Shown: positions 17,961 through 31,800 of the stretch, one piece after another
How positions within the stretch are numbered: position 1 is the stretch's first letter
Layout: each line of letters begins with the position of its first letter
DNA from: Nipponacmea schrenckii
Lineage: Eukaryota > Mollusca > Gastropoda > Lottiidae
Direction of reading: 5' to 3'
Length of the DNA: 64,000 nt
Assembly (NCBI GenBank): GCA_030562195.1
Contig: JAUJPP010000012.1
Location: 6,758,001-6,822,000 of the forward strand
The notes under the pieces: model-generated
What the model was told of the DNA's origin: nothing
Seen by the model: the letters and a program-made list of their open reading frames with translations, nothing else
Database searches by the model: none
Made by a program: the position numbers and the translations under genes

Positions 17961-19611
17961 AAGTGATTCCAACTTACACATCCCCTCTTTTATTCATAGA
18001 TTAAGAGGTATCGTCAAGTATCGATACACTAACTCGCAATATCAATCGACTGCAGTGTGGAGGTGACTTCCAGGAATATTGTTCAGTTTCTTGCTACGAA
18101 GGATTACTGATTATAAGCCTTTATCTTCACCTTGCCTGACCGTACTTAATTCTATTCATCTCACTAATCAATCAATCAAAACACACGCTAACTTTTCTTA
18201 CATCTACTTAATTGAGAGATCAGTACCTTAAAACGACGTCGTTTTCCTCAGAAAATTGAAAAATCAAAGGCTATTAAGGTGCGCTTTATTTGCTCCATTG
18301 AAATCTAGTAAGAGAAATCTGTATTGATTTAACTATAAATGTATATTTAAGTACCGCTTCTCTCAGGTATGGCATCACGTGACCCTTGAAATCCATTCCT
18401 TCCGGAAAAGAGCTGATAACAGCAATTCATTCCTTCCGTAAAGCTTCCGGCGTGAGTGTAAAAGAGCGTAAAAAGAGAGAATTAAGAGGCCGGCTTTATT
18501 CTCGTACTTCCTAACGTATAGTTTAATTGTGAAGAGAATTGTTGTTTTAAGGTGATTAAAGTGTTTCTCTTGTTTTATCAATTCAATGTTTATTGTATAA
18601 AGAGATAGAATAGTTTAAATTGGTAATCAATTTTCTATATATTGCATTAAACATAACAACTTGTATCTAATTTCAATCCAATTGGTCAATGGAAAGACCA
18701 AATTTTAGAACATCGCTGAAAGGTACCAATTACAGAGTGAATCTAGGTCTTGGTAAGTGTGCTAGGGAAAGCATCAGAGATAATCTCTTTATCCTTCTGG
18801 TTAATTCAGTTAAGTTTTCAGATGTTGAACATTAAACTTTTAACAACAGGTATATTTGAATTATCAAGATATTGAAAGAAAGGTTATGACTGAAAATTGT
18901 GATAATACAGTGAATAGAAACTGCTCAAACGGCTTGTATTACGCAAGCGTCGGATAATATCGAGGGTAAAGACCAATATACTTAACTGGAAATCTGGAAT
19001 TATGAGCACGTCAACACTTACTTAGACATAACAATAATATCTGATGGAAAACCCTAATTCTAACAACGATGTACTCTGAACGAAAACATACCAGTACCAT
19101 AAATACCATTCAGCGTGTCAACAATCTGGAAAAGTTCCTTTAATGTGTTTCTATTTTGATTATCTAAAATACAACAGAAACCGTCAGCCTGTACTTTAAA
19201 AATCGATATTCTTTTCATTAATACTTATTAATCACGTCTTTAAATACACAGAAAACACAAGTATTTATCATATTAATTTTATCTTTAGTTCTTTCTCTTT
19301 ATTTCAATTGACTTTAATTTGAATAATAGCCATGTTGAGATGATTGAAAATGAAAAGTCAAATCGATCATTCAGGAATAAAATATCCGATTTCCTTCAGA
19401 GAAAATCAATTGTAAACATAATCTTATTTTGAGAGCAATTTGATTAAAGAAGTCGAGCAAAAGAATCGTATTCAAAAACAATAACAGACCAAACACATAA
19501 CATACAGTCAAACTTCCACTAAAGGTCACTTGAATACAGCACAATCCTTCACTAAATATACGCCATACATTTTTCAATTCTGAAAAACACGTTGATGCAC
19601 AATCTTCAATA
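17961..19611. other. spacer sequence without recognised features
   Basis: No coding region, RNA gene or clear repeat seen. Short open frames here lack recognisable domains. Confidence 0.4.
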
Positions 19612-19850
19612 TAACACAAAATTGACATAAAAATAATTTACATAAAAACACATTATACACATAATTTCTAAAATAGCACAAAGTAATCGCATATACAATT
19701 GATAGTATGACACAGAGTAATCACAAACTCAATTTGCAATATAGAACAAAGAAATCACAATATAATTTTAAACAAAGTCATCATAAACACAATTTACAAT
19801 AAAAAAAAGCTAATCACAAACTTAATAACAATAAACAGCTTACATGAAAT
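19612..19850. repeat. degenerate tandem repeat, about 40-45-bp unit
   Basis: The phrases ACAAAGTAATCACAAAC and CAATTTACAATA recur about five times at uneven spacing, with many substitutions. It looks like an old eroded array, followed by a C-rich and A-rich run near 19855-19880. Confidence 0.5.
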
Positions 19851-19879
19851 ACCCCCTCCCCCCCCCACCTAAAAAAAAA

Positions 19880-22800
19880 TTACAATATTTACGATTATGT
19901 AACATGATACATAGTTTTCTTTATCGTATATATGTTTTCAATTCAAATTTTCTTCATCAGACTATATCAAACATGACCCGTACTAGTATTATTTAGTACG
20001 TGCAGTACAAGAAACCCATCAATGGCTCACCACATATTACACAAAGCAAAATCAACCGATGCATTCCAGTGATATTCATTTCATCCACGGAAATTTTGAA
20101 ACCCGGCATTTGAGAATTTACACAGATATCAATGTTAACGTGGCATTTTTATGAAATACAACTGGAAGTAGAAGAAAGAGTCGTCGTCAATACGACGTTT
20201 TAACCAATTTAAGGCAGACTGTTTCAGATTATTCTTTATGTTTGTATGTTTTATTGAAAGTGCGTGCCAGATGATATTTTATTACCATGTTTAAAAAGGC
20301 AGACAGAATATAAACGAGCAAAATAAGAAAATGAAAGTAGAAATCTATCTCCTCTCGTTAATCTGTAAAAGGAAATCACGAGCGTGATATTATTGTTTAA
20401 ATGGTAATGTTAGTGAATTAAGGAAAACAATAAATCAGTCATTTAGTCGCCATAACGAAATCAGATTCCAAAACACATCGTCTTTAACTGACAACATTGC
20501 ATGCGAGTACCTAGTTTATAGCTCTAGTGGAAATCGAAAGTCTTTCTTCCGGTAAAATATCCTCTAGATGTAACTTTCTTTAGCCAACGTCTGACATTTC
20601 CAATGTATAAAAGATGTAAATTCGATCGAGTGTCACTCGATTTCTCCATTTTCAACACGTTTCTTTTCCTATTAAACTAGCGCATAAAAAGACAAATTAC
20701 TCGTAAACAAGAATCATATTTATCCATCAGTATTGATAAACAATCAGTCATCTAGAACTTACTTACGCTTCATCTAACTACGGTTTCAACAGGTCTTAAA
20801 TTGCCGCCATTAATACAATGAATTCTGGGAATTGCCGGAAATTGGTCTGTGTGGCGGGTGTCACGACATTAGACCTTGGTGATTAGAAAAGTAATAACTT
20901 ATGACTATAGAGAAAGTTGACTTGTGTAGATATAATAAGGTAATTATTAAGCAGATAGTTTTCACTAAGAAAAGATTTTGAATCATTGTCTCGAGCAGGG
21001 GTCGATTAATTGATACTAAAGAAAATAGAGAAATTAGGAGAGAATAGGAAATCGATGGTTATAATTCGTTTCTACTTGAATATACAGACAATTCAATTGA
21101 CGTGTATAGAACCCAGCATTGTGAGAAGTTTTATTGTATTGTAAGTGATTGAAATGAAGAGGTAATATAAAATTTAACAATAGAATAATAGACTGGTACA
21201 ATACACCCATGTTGAAAATATTTTAATATCTGTCATACACAGAAACACGACGTTCCATATGGTGACATACAATTCAAATCAAAGTAATTATTGTAACAAA
21301 TTCTAAAGAAAAGATAGAAATTGAGATTGTATTGAATGTTGGATGTAATCGTTCACCTGGGGGTCAACTTTCTCCCAAATTAAATCAATATTTAAATATT
21401 TCTCACGTTATTAAGAATATTTTAAATTGAGCATTGATTCGCTTGCTAAACTCTTGATTATAATAGTATAATATCACTTGAAACATGCGGAAATTGAATT
21501 TCATTTCAAATTATGTGCCTCATTTGCATTTAATCTTCTGAATTGAGGAAATTGAAAGAAATTTAGAAATATTCATAAGAAGAGGATAAATATTATACAG
21601 AAGGGGAAAATTTAAACAAAAAGTCTTTCACAAGCTTATCCGCTTAAAAATACAGCTTTAGTTTGAACTGAATAAAAAAGAAATAGCATCGAAATATTCA
21701 AATGTTTTAAAGGCTTATATTTGGAATGTGGATACAAATGATCGATTCTAGAGAGTCCAATATTGTTAACTTAGTCTTACATGGGTAGAAGGATAATATA
21801 TTATCCGCTTAAAGTAACCATCTAGCGTAGATTAAATTTTGATGCTAATAACATTACTCAGAATGAATATAGAATTTGATTTTTAAATACCTAGATATTA
21901 TAGAAATCTGTATTAAACATCAAAACGCGACATAGCACCTCAAGACGCATTACCAATACACTATTTTAAATTTTGTATTTGGGGCTTGGTTGCTCAGCAA
22001 GTTGGGCGATTGCTCGTTATTTGCAATTGAATTACCAAACTTGATCGAGATAGTTTTATTTAACGTAAAAAGGAATTCATGAAGAACATCAAACATAAGG
22101 TATCAAAAGTTGAACAATAAATTATCAACTCGGCGAATATCAAAATGGAATGGGAGTAATCATTAAATCAGTCAATCGTTTTTTTTAAGCAACGAACAGC
22201 CTTTGATGAATAATTGAAAACTGTGTCTCATTATAAAGAATATTAGAACCTGGACAATATGTTCCTCCCCGAAATTCTAAAGATTTAAAGCACTCTGTTG
22301 TTAGGAACAAATGTTTGCTGACAGATACTTCTCTTTGACACGGAATAAAATATGGTAAAAATCGACAGGAAAATATGTTTTTGAAAATAAGCAGATCATA
22401 TTAGGATTAAAAACCAATGACGTCATTGTCTTTTAATGGGATATTATACAACATTATTCATACGTCAGGTTTCATTGTACCACGTGACTATCAAAATCGT
22501 CTGATACAGATTAATTGAAAAACGAATTCATTAGATTTAAAAGAGCATATGGTTGACACGTGATTACCACAAAATTAAATAATACGAAGTAATCTGTAGT
22601 ATTCATTAGGGTAAAAACTATCTAGAAATAAACGAGAACACAGGCTAATCATTTACGGAAATGAAAATTGTCTTCAATTCATTTGTAGAAGTGTAATTAA
22701 TTTTAATTTTAATGAAATGATATACTTCAGGATAATTCAGTATTATATCAATAACAGTACACTTTGTGTAAAAGTTATATTCTTCATATAAAGAAGTTAT

Positions 22801-24372
22801 ATTTAGTGTAATAATAATAAACTCTTTATTTTACATGGGTCAGAATTAGTTTCAATAAACAACGACATGGTCCTGTTTAACATTCAGCCCATCGGGACAA
22901 TACATTGAATGATATAAGGAAAAACGATGCACTGATATTTAAAATATAAAAGTACGTACAAAGTGGGCAGATTCATGTTACCATGGAATAGTACCTTCCT
23001 CAATTCTGATGCTGTTACCAGTGCTTTCAACAGTAAACACAAATATTGTGTCAGACATCCTATGTTAGTACCTGGTTTCCATTCGAGCTACTATCTTGTC
23101 AGAAATGAAAAATTTCACAACCATACGTTTGAACCATTATTCAGAAAAGAAAGCCTTATTGTAGCAATAAAGTATGAATACTTTTACATGTAGCCTACAT
23201 TTCAAAATTACCACACACTCTTCGAACATTTCTCCATTCTTCATGGAAATGGTTTAATACAGAAAAATATAATAATTTACGATCATTACACCTTACAAAA
23301 TTATAAATTCTGTAAAATTTGATAACTTTCAGTGCAACAGTTTTACTGGCTTGAGTCGCTTTTCTATAACGACCTTGTTCCTTGGCATTAATGAGAACAC
23401 ATTGGTGAAAAGATCGTCTGCAAGAGTAAAGGGAAATAACTCGTTTTCTGATTTTGTCTTTCTAATTCCGTGCACGAGGTAATCAGTTGATTAAATGTTG
23501 AAAGTTTCAACCAGAAATAAGTAATTAGTACCTTTAGACGAATCAATTAGTGGAAAAAAATTTCCACAACAATGGGTATTTTGCGTGATTTCGGACGTCC
23601 CAAGAGACCAGTAATCGCCGAAATGGTCTTTTATATACACCAATTGGTATAAGATCCAGAAGAAAAGCAAGTATTTCATGAAGGCATTAATTATTTTCAA
23701 CAATAGTAAATAGTTAATTTGTTGATCTAATGATCCATTATTGAATCTATTTTATTCAATTAAAGTACACAGATCACGAGAAAAAATAATGAAAATGTTT
23801 AAGTCAACAAACAAAGTGTGTAGATTAGTCATTCTCTTATAGACTTTATTGCATTTAACTATGATTGAGAGGTGTTAATTGAAATACAAAACATGCAAAA
23901 TAGAATAAGATGTTTAAACTGCCAAAATTGTTTCAAAAGCTTTTGTGACTACGTATAGATTCACGTAACAGCTATTTCAGTCTGTTGTAGATTCAAACGA
24001 CCTCTATAGTGTGTTGTAAACTCATATTAACATTTTAACAGCATTGGCTTGAGTTGTAGATTCCAAGGACCTTTTAGTGTTATATGGGTTCATAAACCTG
24101 TTTAGATTAAGTCCGTCAATCGTAAAACGTTGCTCTAAATGTTTCTATAGAAGGAATACCACTGCTCCGCATCAAATTAAACTGATAAAGAGTTTGGAAG
24201 CAAGCTATTGATTAGGTACAGTGAAGATATTATAGTACTTCTTGTTTTAAACCCCGTCTATGATTCTAATACTTTGCTCAGTTTTGTCTATCGTAAACAA
24301 GAAAGAAGCCCAGAGGGCAGGTTAATAATACATGCTTTTAAGTAGTAGTTGCAGAATTTAGTGACTATAAAT
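19880..24372. other. spacer sequence without recognised genes
   Basis: No supported gene. A weak local redundancy (TTGTAGATTC phrases) occurs at about 23950-24110. A 76-codon open frame at 22963-23193 shows no domain and was rejected. Confidence 0.4.
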
Positions 24373-24470
24373 AGTAATCACGGTGTCTTAATTTGGCATT
24401 GGTTCCTTTACAACCCGAACTCTTCAATATATCGATTATTGCAAATCTTATAATCTACACCGTGATTACT
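24373..24470. repeat. 98-bp element with 14-bp perfect inverted ends
   Basis: AGTAATCACGGTGT at 24373-24386 is exactly complementary to ACACCGTGATTACT at 24457-24470, leaving a 70-bp interior. The sequence ATAAAT occurs just outside both ends, although offset by two bases on the right. It could be a tiny transposon remnant, a hairpin or chance. Confidence 0.5.
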
Positions 24471-25499
24471 TGATAAATACAACAAATGTACTAACAAATG
24501 GTCAGTTGGTCAGTTATACATGTTTAAGCTGACATGATCTCATACAATTGCTCTATCATTATCTCAATTAAACCAATAAGAATCTAGTTAACAAACAAAC
24601 ATTATCTTAATTACACCAATAGAATTACAGTTAAGATAGTATTTGAACATGTATTACTGGAGATAAGTCACGTGTCCTTGTTAAAACCACGAATTTATAC
24701 CCGAATCAAAGTGATAATCGAGTGTTTGTAATCGATATATTTACCCACTATGTTTAATTTGTGATTTTCACTTAAAATGGAAATTCCTTCAACTACAACG
24801 GAGATTTTCCACAATTGATCATTTTAGCCACTGAGACCAATCATTATCAGTAAAGCTGAAAGTAGTTTATCGAGTTACTCATTGACCACTATGATGAATT
24901 TGTAGTAGTGACATCGACGGCTAATTTCAGCACTCTTTCAAAGATAACAGAAAATTCAATCTCACTAGACAATAAACGGATGCAAATCTCCAAGTTTCTT
25001 TCCATCTGGCTTTAACAATGTTTCAAACAAATTTTAAATAACTGCATTTCCAAAATTCATCACCAAGAGAAATTTGTCAGCAGCGTTTTCCTATTACTCC
25101 AACACGGTGAATACAAAAACAGGATAAAAAAACCTATGAAATTGTTTGGAAAGTTCTAGTTTGGGGAACTTGATTACTATTTCAAAATACGCTGAAATTC
25201 AGATCACAATGATATAAACTTTTTATTTTCAGCTTTCGTTAACAAAATTTCTTCCTTGAAGAAAACGTTGTGATGAAGTAAATTGCATAAAAAAAGCAAT
25301 AAAAGACAATTTTGCAGTTGTCAATAAAAGTTAAGATTAAATAAATAAGCAAGGGAAGTAACGTGAACTCAAAGAGAATGATATATATTAGATATGAAAA
25401 GACTGATAACTACCAACTCTAAAGAAATCAATAAGCTAATATTTGTATTTAAATTGGAACAAATAATAGAAGAATAATTGTATAATGTTTGGCAAGACT

Positions 25500-26060
25500 A
25501 GAAGATTGTCATCATTTAAATTCACTCTATTATCGGCCTTTTATATTCCTTTCGCTTAATGATTCCGACTTTCTCTTGTTTCTCTCATTATCCATGCCTC
25601 ACTGAATTCTCATTTCTTTAGAGATCGAAATAAACGCATTTCTAGCAATCGAATAAAACAAAATGTGACGGGAAGAGTTTGAGAACTAATAGCCATTCAT
25701 AGACAATCAGTCGCGCCTAGCTGCCCAATTTGTCAACGCAAATTCAACGATACCAACTTTGTCTTCCAATTATGTTGTAATTTGCTCGCCTTTACTGGAT
25801 CTATTGGTCCTATTAGTTCGACCCTTTACATGTGTTTCGGCGATTAGCCAGAAACCTAATCAAGTCGTTAATTTGTAGAATTGATGTCCCTAAAGACAAG
25901 ATGAAGTGAGAGAGGTTGTCGAATCAAATTAGGACTAAATTTAACTGAGTGGAATCCTGTTAGAAACAAATTTGATCTAACAAACTGTTCCGGTCAAATT
26001 AAAGGTTTCAATAGGGAACTGCTTTCAGTGATCGTTTGTTACTTCGAACTGCCTCCATCA
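25500..26060. promoter_or_regulatory. candidate enhancer-like stretch
   Basis: This stretch is more complex and less AT-rich than its surroundings, has no repeats, and carries several TAAT-type homeodomain core sites and pyrimidine-rich segments. It lies midway between the divergent paralogs. That is suggestive only, because no conservation data are available here. Confidence 0.2.
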
Positions 26061-27198
26061 TTCAGCAGTACTAGGAGCCTTATAAATGGTTCGCAGCACA
26101 AAAAGCCCCCCCCCCCCCAAAAAAAGACGTTAAACTACAAATTGTAGCTTAAGAAATGTCGAATAGTATTGGATTAAAGCATTCCAAACTCTACTACTTT
26201 ATCTACCACGATAGTGAACAGAACAGTATAGTACTTGTTCTGTCTTAATGAATGTTTTCCATTGCTTAAATTGTGAACAAAGATTTGTCACAAATGTTAA
26301 AGTAACAGTACACCGGTACTGGGTCTAATATGCTTGTGAATTATACATGAAGTAATTTCCTAAAAATGATATTCACTTCTATGTATACTCTTGAATTTGT
26401 CTTTAAAAGTTAATTAAAAACTACAAATTTTATTGTTTAAAGTAGCTGTTGGTGTTTAGCATCAACGGCCGGATTTTTATAGTTAAGGTCGGTTAAGGTT
26501 CAAATTTTCTAATGAATTATTTTCTCAAATCTGAGCTAAAGATTTTTCGACCTACCCAATACCCAGAATTCTCCTATAAAATGTAATTTTTCGTGATCTA
26601 TCTCTGCTCAATCAATGGTTTAAACGTAACAATATGTTGGAACACGCAGGTTCTTTCATTTCTTGATCACTTGAATGAATAAATGGGCCTACTTTTTTCT
26701 TGCAACAGTAAAGTCTTCTAGTAGAGCAAGGCAACATATCTGAGAAAATGTTGTGCTTACTATGGAAGTAACTATACTCATACATACCAGAATTTATCGG
26801 ACTATGTCTTTTCGGTCATATAATAGGTATAAATTCTCCAAGTAATTATTTGTGACTTTATCAAGTGATATTGGTAGCAATCATTAAAACCAATTACCTG
26901 CTTCTTGCAAAAGCTAAATGATTTATTTGTCTTATTTTACGCCTAATTACAAAAACATATTTCAACTAAAAGTATACTTCCGATTGGATAAAAGTGATAT
27001 TTAAAGGGAACAAAACACTTCTATTGAATAGAACTTTCCATAAAGTTCTCATGACAAAGAGTTTGGTCGAAAATTGCGAGCTACAAAGTAATTACTAAGC
27101 GAATATTAAATGCTTATTGATTGACGAAATGTCAAATAGCGAAAATACCACTTAAAGTACATAGTGGATATAAATTGTGTGTATTTTGAAGAAAGTAA

Positions 27199-28805
27199 AG
27201 ACTAGAGAATCAGTTACTATATAGATAATACTAGACTGTAAATAAAGACTAGATAATCAGCTACTACATGATATAGATAATACTAGACTGTAGATAAAGA
27301 CCGGAGAATCTACTACTATATAGATAATACTAGACTGTAGATAAAGACTAGAGAATCAATTTCTATATAGATAATACTAGACTGTAGATAAAGACTAGAC
27401 TAGAAAATCAACTACTATATAGATAATACTGGACTGTAGATAAAAACCAGATAATCAACTACTATATAGATAATAATAGACTGTAGATAAAGACCAGAGA
27501 ATCAACTACTATATAGATAATACTAGACTGTAGATAAAGACTAGATATTCAACTACTATATAGATAATACCGGACTGTAGATTAAGACTAGAGAATTAAC
27601 TACTACATTTATATAGATAATACTAGACTGTAGATAAAGACCAGGGAATCAACTACTATATAGATAATACTGGATTGTAGATAAATACTGGAGAATCAAC
27701 TACTATATAGATAATACTAGACTTTAGATAAAGACCAGAGAATCAACTACTATATAGATAATACTAGACTGTAGATAAAGACTAGAAATTCAACTACTAC
27801 ATGTATATAGATAATACTAGACTGTAGATAAAGACTAGAGAATCCACTACTACTTGTTTATAGATAATACTAGCCTGTAGATAAAGACTGGAAAATCAAC
27901 TACTATATAGATAATACTAGACTGTAGATAAAGACTAGAGATTCAACTACTACATGTATATAGATAATACTAGACTGTAGATAAAGGCTAAAGAATCCAC
28001 TACTACTTGTATATAGATAACACTAGGCTGTAGATAAAGACTGGAGAATCAACTACTATATAGATAATGCTTGATTGTATATAAAGACCAGAGAATCAAC
28101 TACTATATAGATAATTCTAGACTGTAGATTAAAGACTAGAGAAACAACTGCTATAAAGATAATACTAGACTATAAATAAAGACAAGAGAAACAACTACTA
28201 CATGTATATAGATAATACTAGACTGTCGATAAAGACTAGAAAATCAATTACTATATAAATAATACTAGACTGAAGATAAAGACTGGAGAATCAAATACTA
28301 TATAGATAATAATAGACTGTAGATAAAGACCAAAGAATCAACTACTATATAGATAATAATAGACTATAGATTAAGACCAGAGAATCTACTACTATATAGA
28401 TAATACTAGACTGTATATAAAGACTAGAGAATCAACTACTATATAGATAATACTAGACTGTAGATAAAGACCAGAGAATCAACTACTATATAGATAATAT
28501 TAGACTGTAGATAAAGACCAGAGAATCAACTACTATATAGATAATACTAGACTGTAGATAAAGACTAGAGAATCAACTACTATATAGATAATACTAGACT
28601 GTAGATAAAGACTAGAGAATCAACTACTATATAGATAATACTAGACTGTAGATAAAGACCAGAGAATCAACTACTATATAGATAATACTAGACTGTAGAT
28701 AAAGACTAGAGAATCAACTACTATATAGATAATACTAGACTGTAGATTAAGACTAGAGAATCAACTGCTACATATATTTAGATAATACTAGACTGTATAT
28801 AAAGA
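27199..28805 (+). repeat. 47-bp minisatellite array
   Basis: About 34 tandem copies of a 47-bp unit with the landmarks AGAGAATCAACTACTATATA and GATAATACTAGACTGTAG. The period is 47 where measured (28441 to 28488). Some units carry a few extra bases, as in ACTACATGTATATAG. The last 400 bp are the most uniform, which points to recent expansion on that side. It is noncoding and lies in the spacer between the two Barhl genes. Confidence 0.95.
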
Positions 28806-31800
28806 ACTAAAAATAAAACTATATAGACTACCTAATGTAATTTGAGCTTTTAACTTAACTATTTGAAAATTTGTTATTGATAGGTGATAGGTACCGTTTG
28901 CATTCGTTCATACATTTGACATTTGTTTGGGAAAATGAAGAATTAAAACTTATTCGACATCGCTTTTAAATAAATTTGTAGTTATTCTGGAGAAGAATAG
29001 AGACAGAACGCTTTTCTTGTTTTAGATGAAGGCAGGTGTAAAGAAAAGTCAAGTTGATTTTTATCAAAGTTGATCTTGACATTAATATTACCCTCGATAA
29101 TTCTCTGCAAATGCAAACTAACAGACGGTAAGATTTTATCTAATTATTCCTTGTATTCAACTGAGCCAATTCACTGTTATAACAACTTATTAACGAGGCT
29201 ACTTAGATCTTTCAAATTTCTTTCAAGGCAGAAATTTCACATTTATTTTCTGTCCATAGAATTTAGATTACATTAAGTTAAAATAACGACAAAGATATAA
29301 AGCAATGACTAAACTGATATCATTCATCATTCGGCTTTGTGACATACATGTATACAAAGCGAAAACCTGAGTATTAAATTCGTTCGTATACAATGTTGAC
29401 ACAAACAAAGCCAAAACTAAAACGATTTACCTTATCCAGTTTGAATATAAATATTATTTTATTATGATATTTGTTACATCAATATAGCCCTGTGCTCAAA
29501 ATCCAAATGTAACCGATTTCAAGTAAATCATTTCAAAAGTGATTTTTAAATATAATTATTCATTTTTTAAATTTTTATTTATTTTAATTAGTTTAATTCC
29601 TTTTTTGACAATGTATAAGAACATATTCTGAAACACTTTGTATTGTACACAACTGGCAATGCGAATCTTGGGTTATAAATTAGTTTATTTTAGAAGGGAT
29701 GTGTCAGATTCAAGACTATATTTATCATGAAATAAAGGAATTTCTTTATGTGCGTGAAGAGACAATTTGACTGCCATTATTCAATGGTATTTAAAATATG
29801 ACACTCTATATAATCGATGTAGCCATTCATATTCTTTATGTTCTTTTGTGCACCTAGAAGATAAATCTCCATTTAATTTATATCAATTTAATCTTGTGTT
29901 TCAAGTAGGAAATGTAATATTTAAATCAGTATCATTTTCAAACAGCAGATTTACTATGGTTATTCAACTGTACGAATTGTTAGACAGATAACAAGATAAG
30001 TTTATGTTATCTAGGTTCTGATTACCCTAAAAAAGTCAAACGTGAAACAAAACGACACACTATTTCAAAACGATATGTTTTTCAGCAATTATTGTTTTCT
30101 TCACATATCGATCGTACGATAAGTCAAATTAGATGATAAGGTTAGGGTATATGTAATATAAGAGTGTTGATGTGATTGAGCAGTATTTGAAGATTATAGA
30201 TGGCCATCGATATGGTAAATAACAACCCTTTGAAATCGAACTGGATGTAGATGCATGCAGAAAAGTAACTTATCAAATGACCAGTAGGCGATACAGAAAC
30301 GAATTAAAGTGTAAGTCCTTTTCTGGTGTTTAATTAAAAGCCTACAACTCTTCTAGTAATTTAACTCTTGGATTTTTAAGACTTGAAGTGGTAATAACAA
30401 TTTCTTAAGGTTTATGCCCTAGAATTATTCGAACAGATAAAAACATGCAACTTTGGAAAGTGAGCCTGAATTCCACAAGAGCATTGCAATTGAATAAAGG
30501 CCTTTCACACATTTATACTGTACGGGGCGGCAGAACAAATGTCTATAACTTAGATTTAAAATCATCTAAGTAAAAGAAGTCTTAAGCCTATTCGTTTAGA
30601 TTTAGTTACTCCTTGATGATGATAAATTCTCCCTTTTGTTATAAGGGAAATGGATAATTGAAATAAACTCAATCTTGATTGTTCTTGATCGTGGTGGAAA
30701 CGTACAGCAATCAGATTTGCACTTCTTTAATGAATCACTTAAACATTATACAATAGAATCGGATTAGATTTATTTCCACAAATTTATTGTTATTTGCTTC
30801 AATTCTCACATTTTACTCGCATCTATAATTCTTTAAATTCCATTGTTGATATGAGTTTTCGTTTTTCGTTCGTGAATGTCCGGTGTGAAATTCAAACGCG
30901 CTTTTTAAACCGGAAGTGAGAAAGAGAAGGGAAACAATTGCAGACGTTAGACAGCGGTTCTCAATCAAGAATGGAACAAAGAAACTTAGTTGTTGTCTGT
31001 AGAAAGGCAGTTGTGATTAATTCTACGACACGTCTATATTGTATCAATACGCTTTAGATACAAATATGGCTATATCCTTTCAATTAGCTTATAATAGGCT
31101 TGAATAAAATGATTGCCGTTTCACTATTCAGCACTCATTAGACGAACAATCAGCTTCCATTACCGTCTAGTGAATTTCTTAATAAAGACTTTTATTCTCT
31201 CTAAGAAAATAAGGAATTCTAGTTTAATTGTCGTTAGTGCTCCATCTCAATAAATAATAATGTTTTCATGAGATTGTCGTTAGTTTTCACTCATGTTTAA
31301 ATTGAGTAGATTATTAGATACAATAACAAAACGATTCACTCAAATAGAATAATTCACTTGAATGTTGTCTTCATTTTCTTCATAATTCAATCAAATCGTT
31401 CTCCGACTAAATTATCTCATCAACATGTCTCCTTTACAAAGAAAAAAACCATCATTAATTTAGGCAATAATCTTTAAATGAATGATTGTAACCATTTTAT
31501 TTGGATTTTAAATTGGAACTGATTGATCCCGAAGGCTAAGATAATTAAAAAGAACAATGTTAATATGAACTGCCAACACTCTTTCAACGACTGACAACAC
31601 CTCAACACATGGTGATGCTAGTAGTGGAGAACACTACATCAATATCAATATGTATGATGTCGTTATTAAAGACGCACAATGTTGGTCAACAGCTCAACAA
31701 CAATTCAACATTTAACTAAATAAAATGGGAGTTTTACGTTCTTCATAGACTCACGAGGACGGGGATTAGGGAAATTTTGCACCGATTTCGGACTAATGTT

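Noticed and set aside
17828..18060. hAT-type nonautonomous transposon around the CGATA-rich repeat
   Set aside because: The left edge (AGTGTTGGG) resembles some hAT termini, but no complementary right terminus or 8-bp target duplication was found.
27199..28805. 47-bp array as a CRISPR-like repeat-spacer structure
   Set aside because: Units abut without unique spacers, and the context is eukaryotic.
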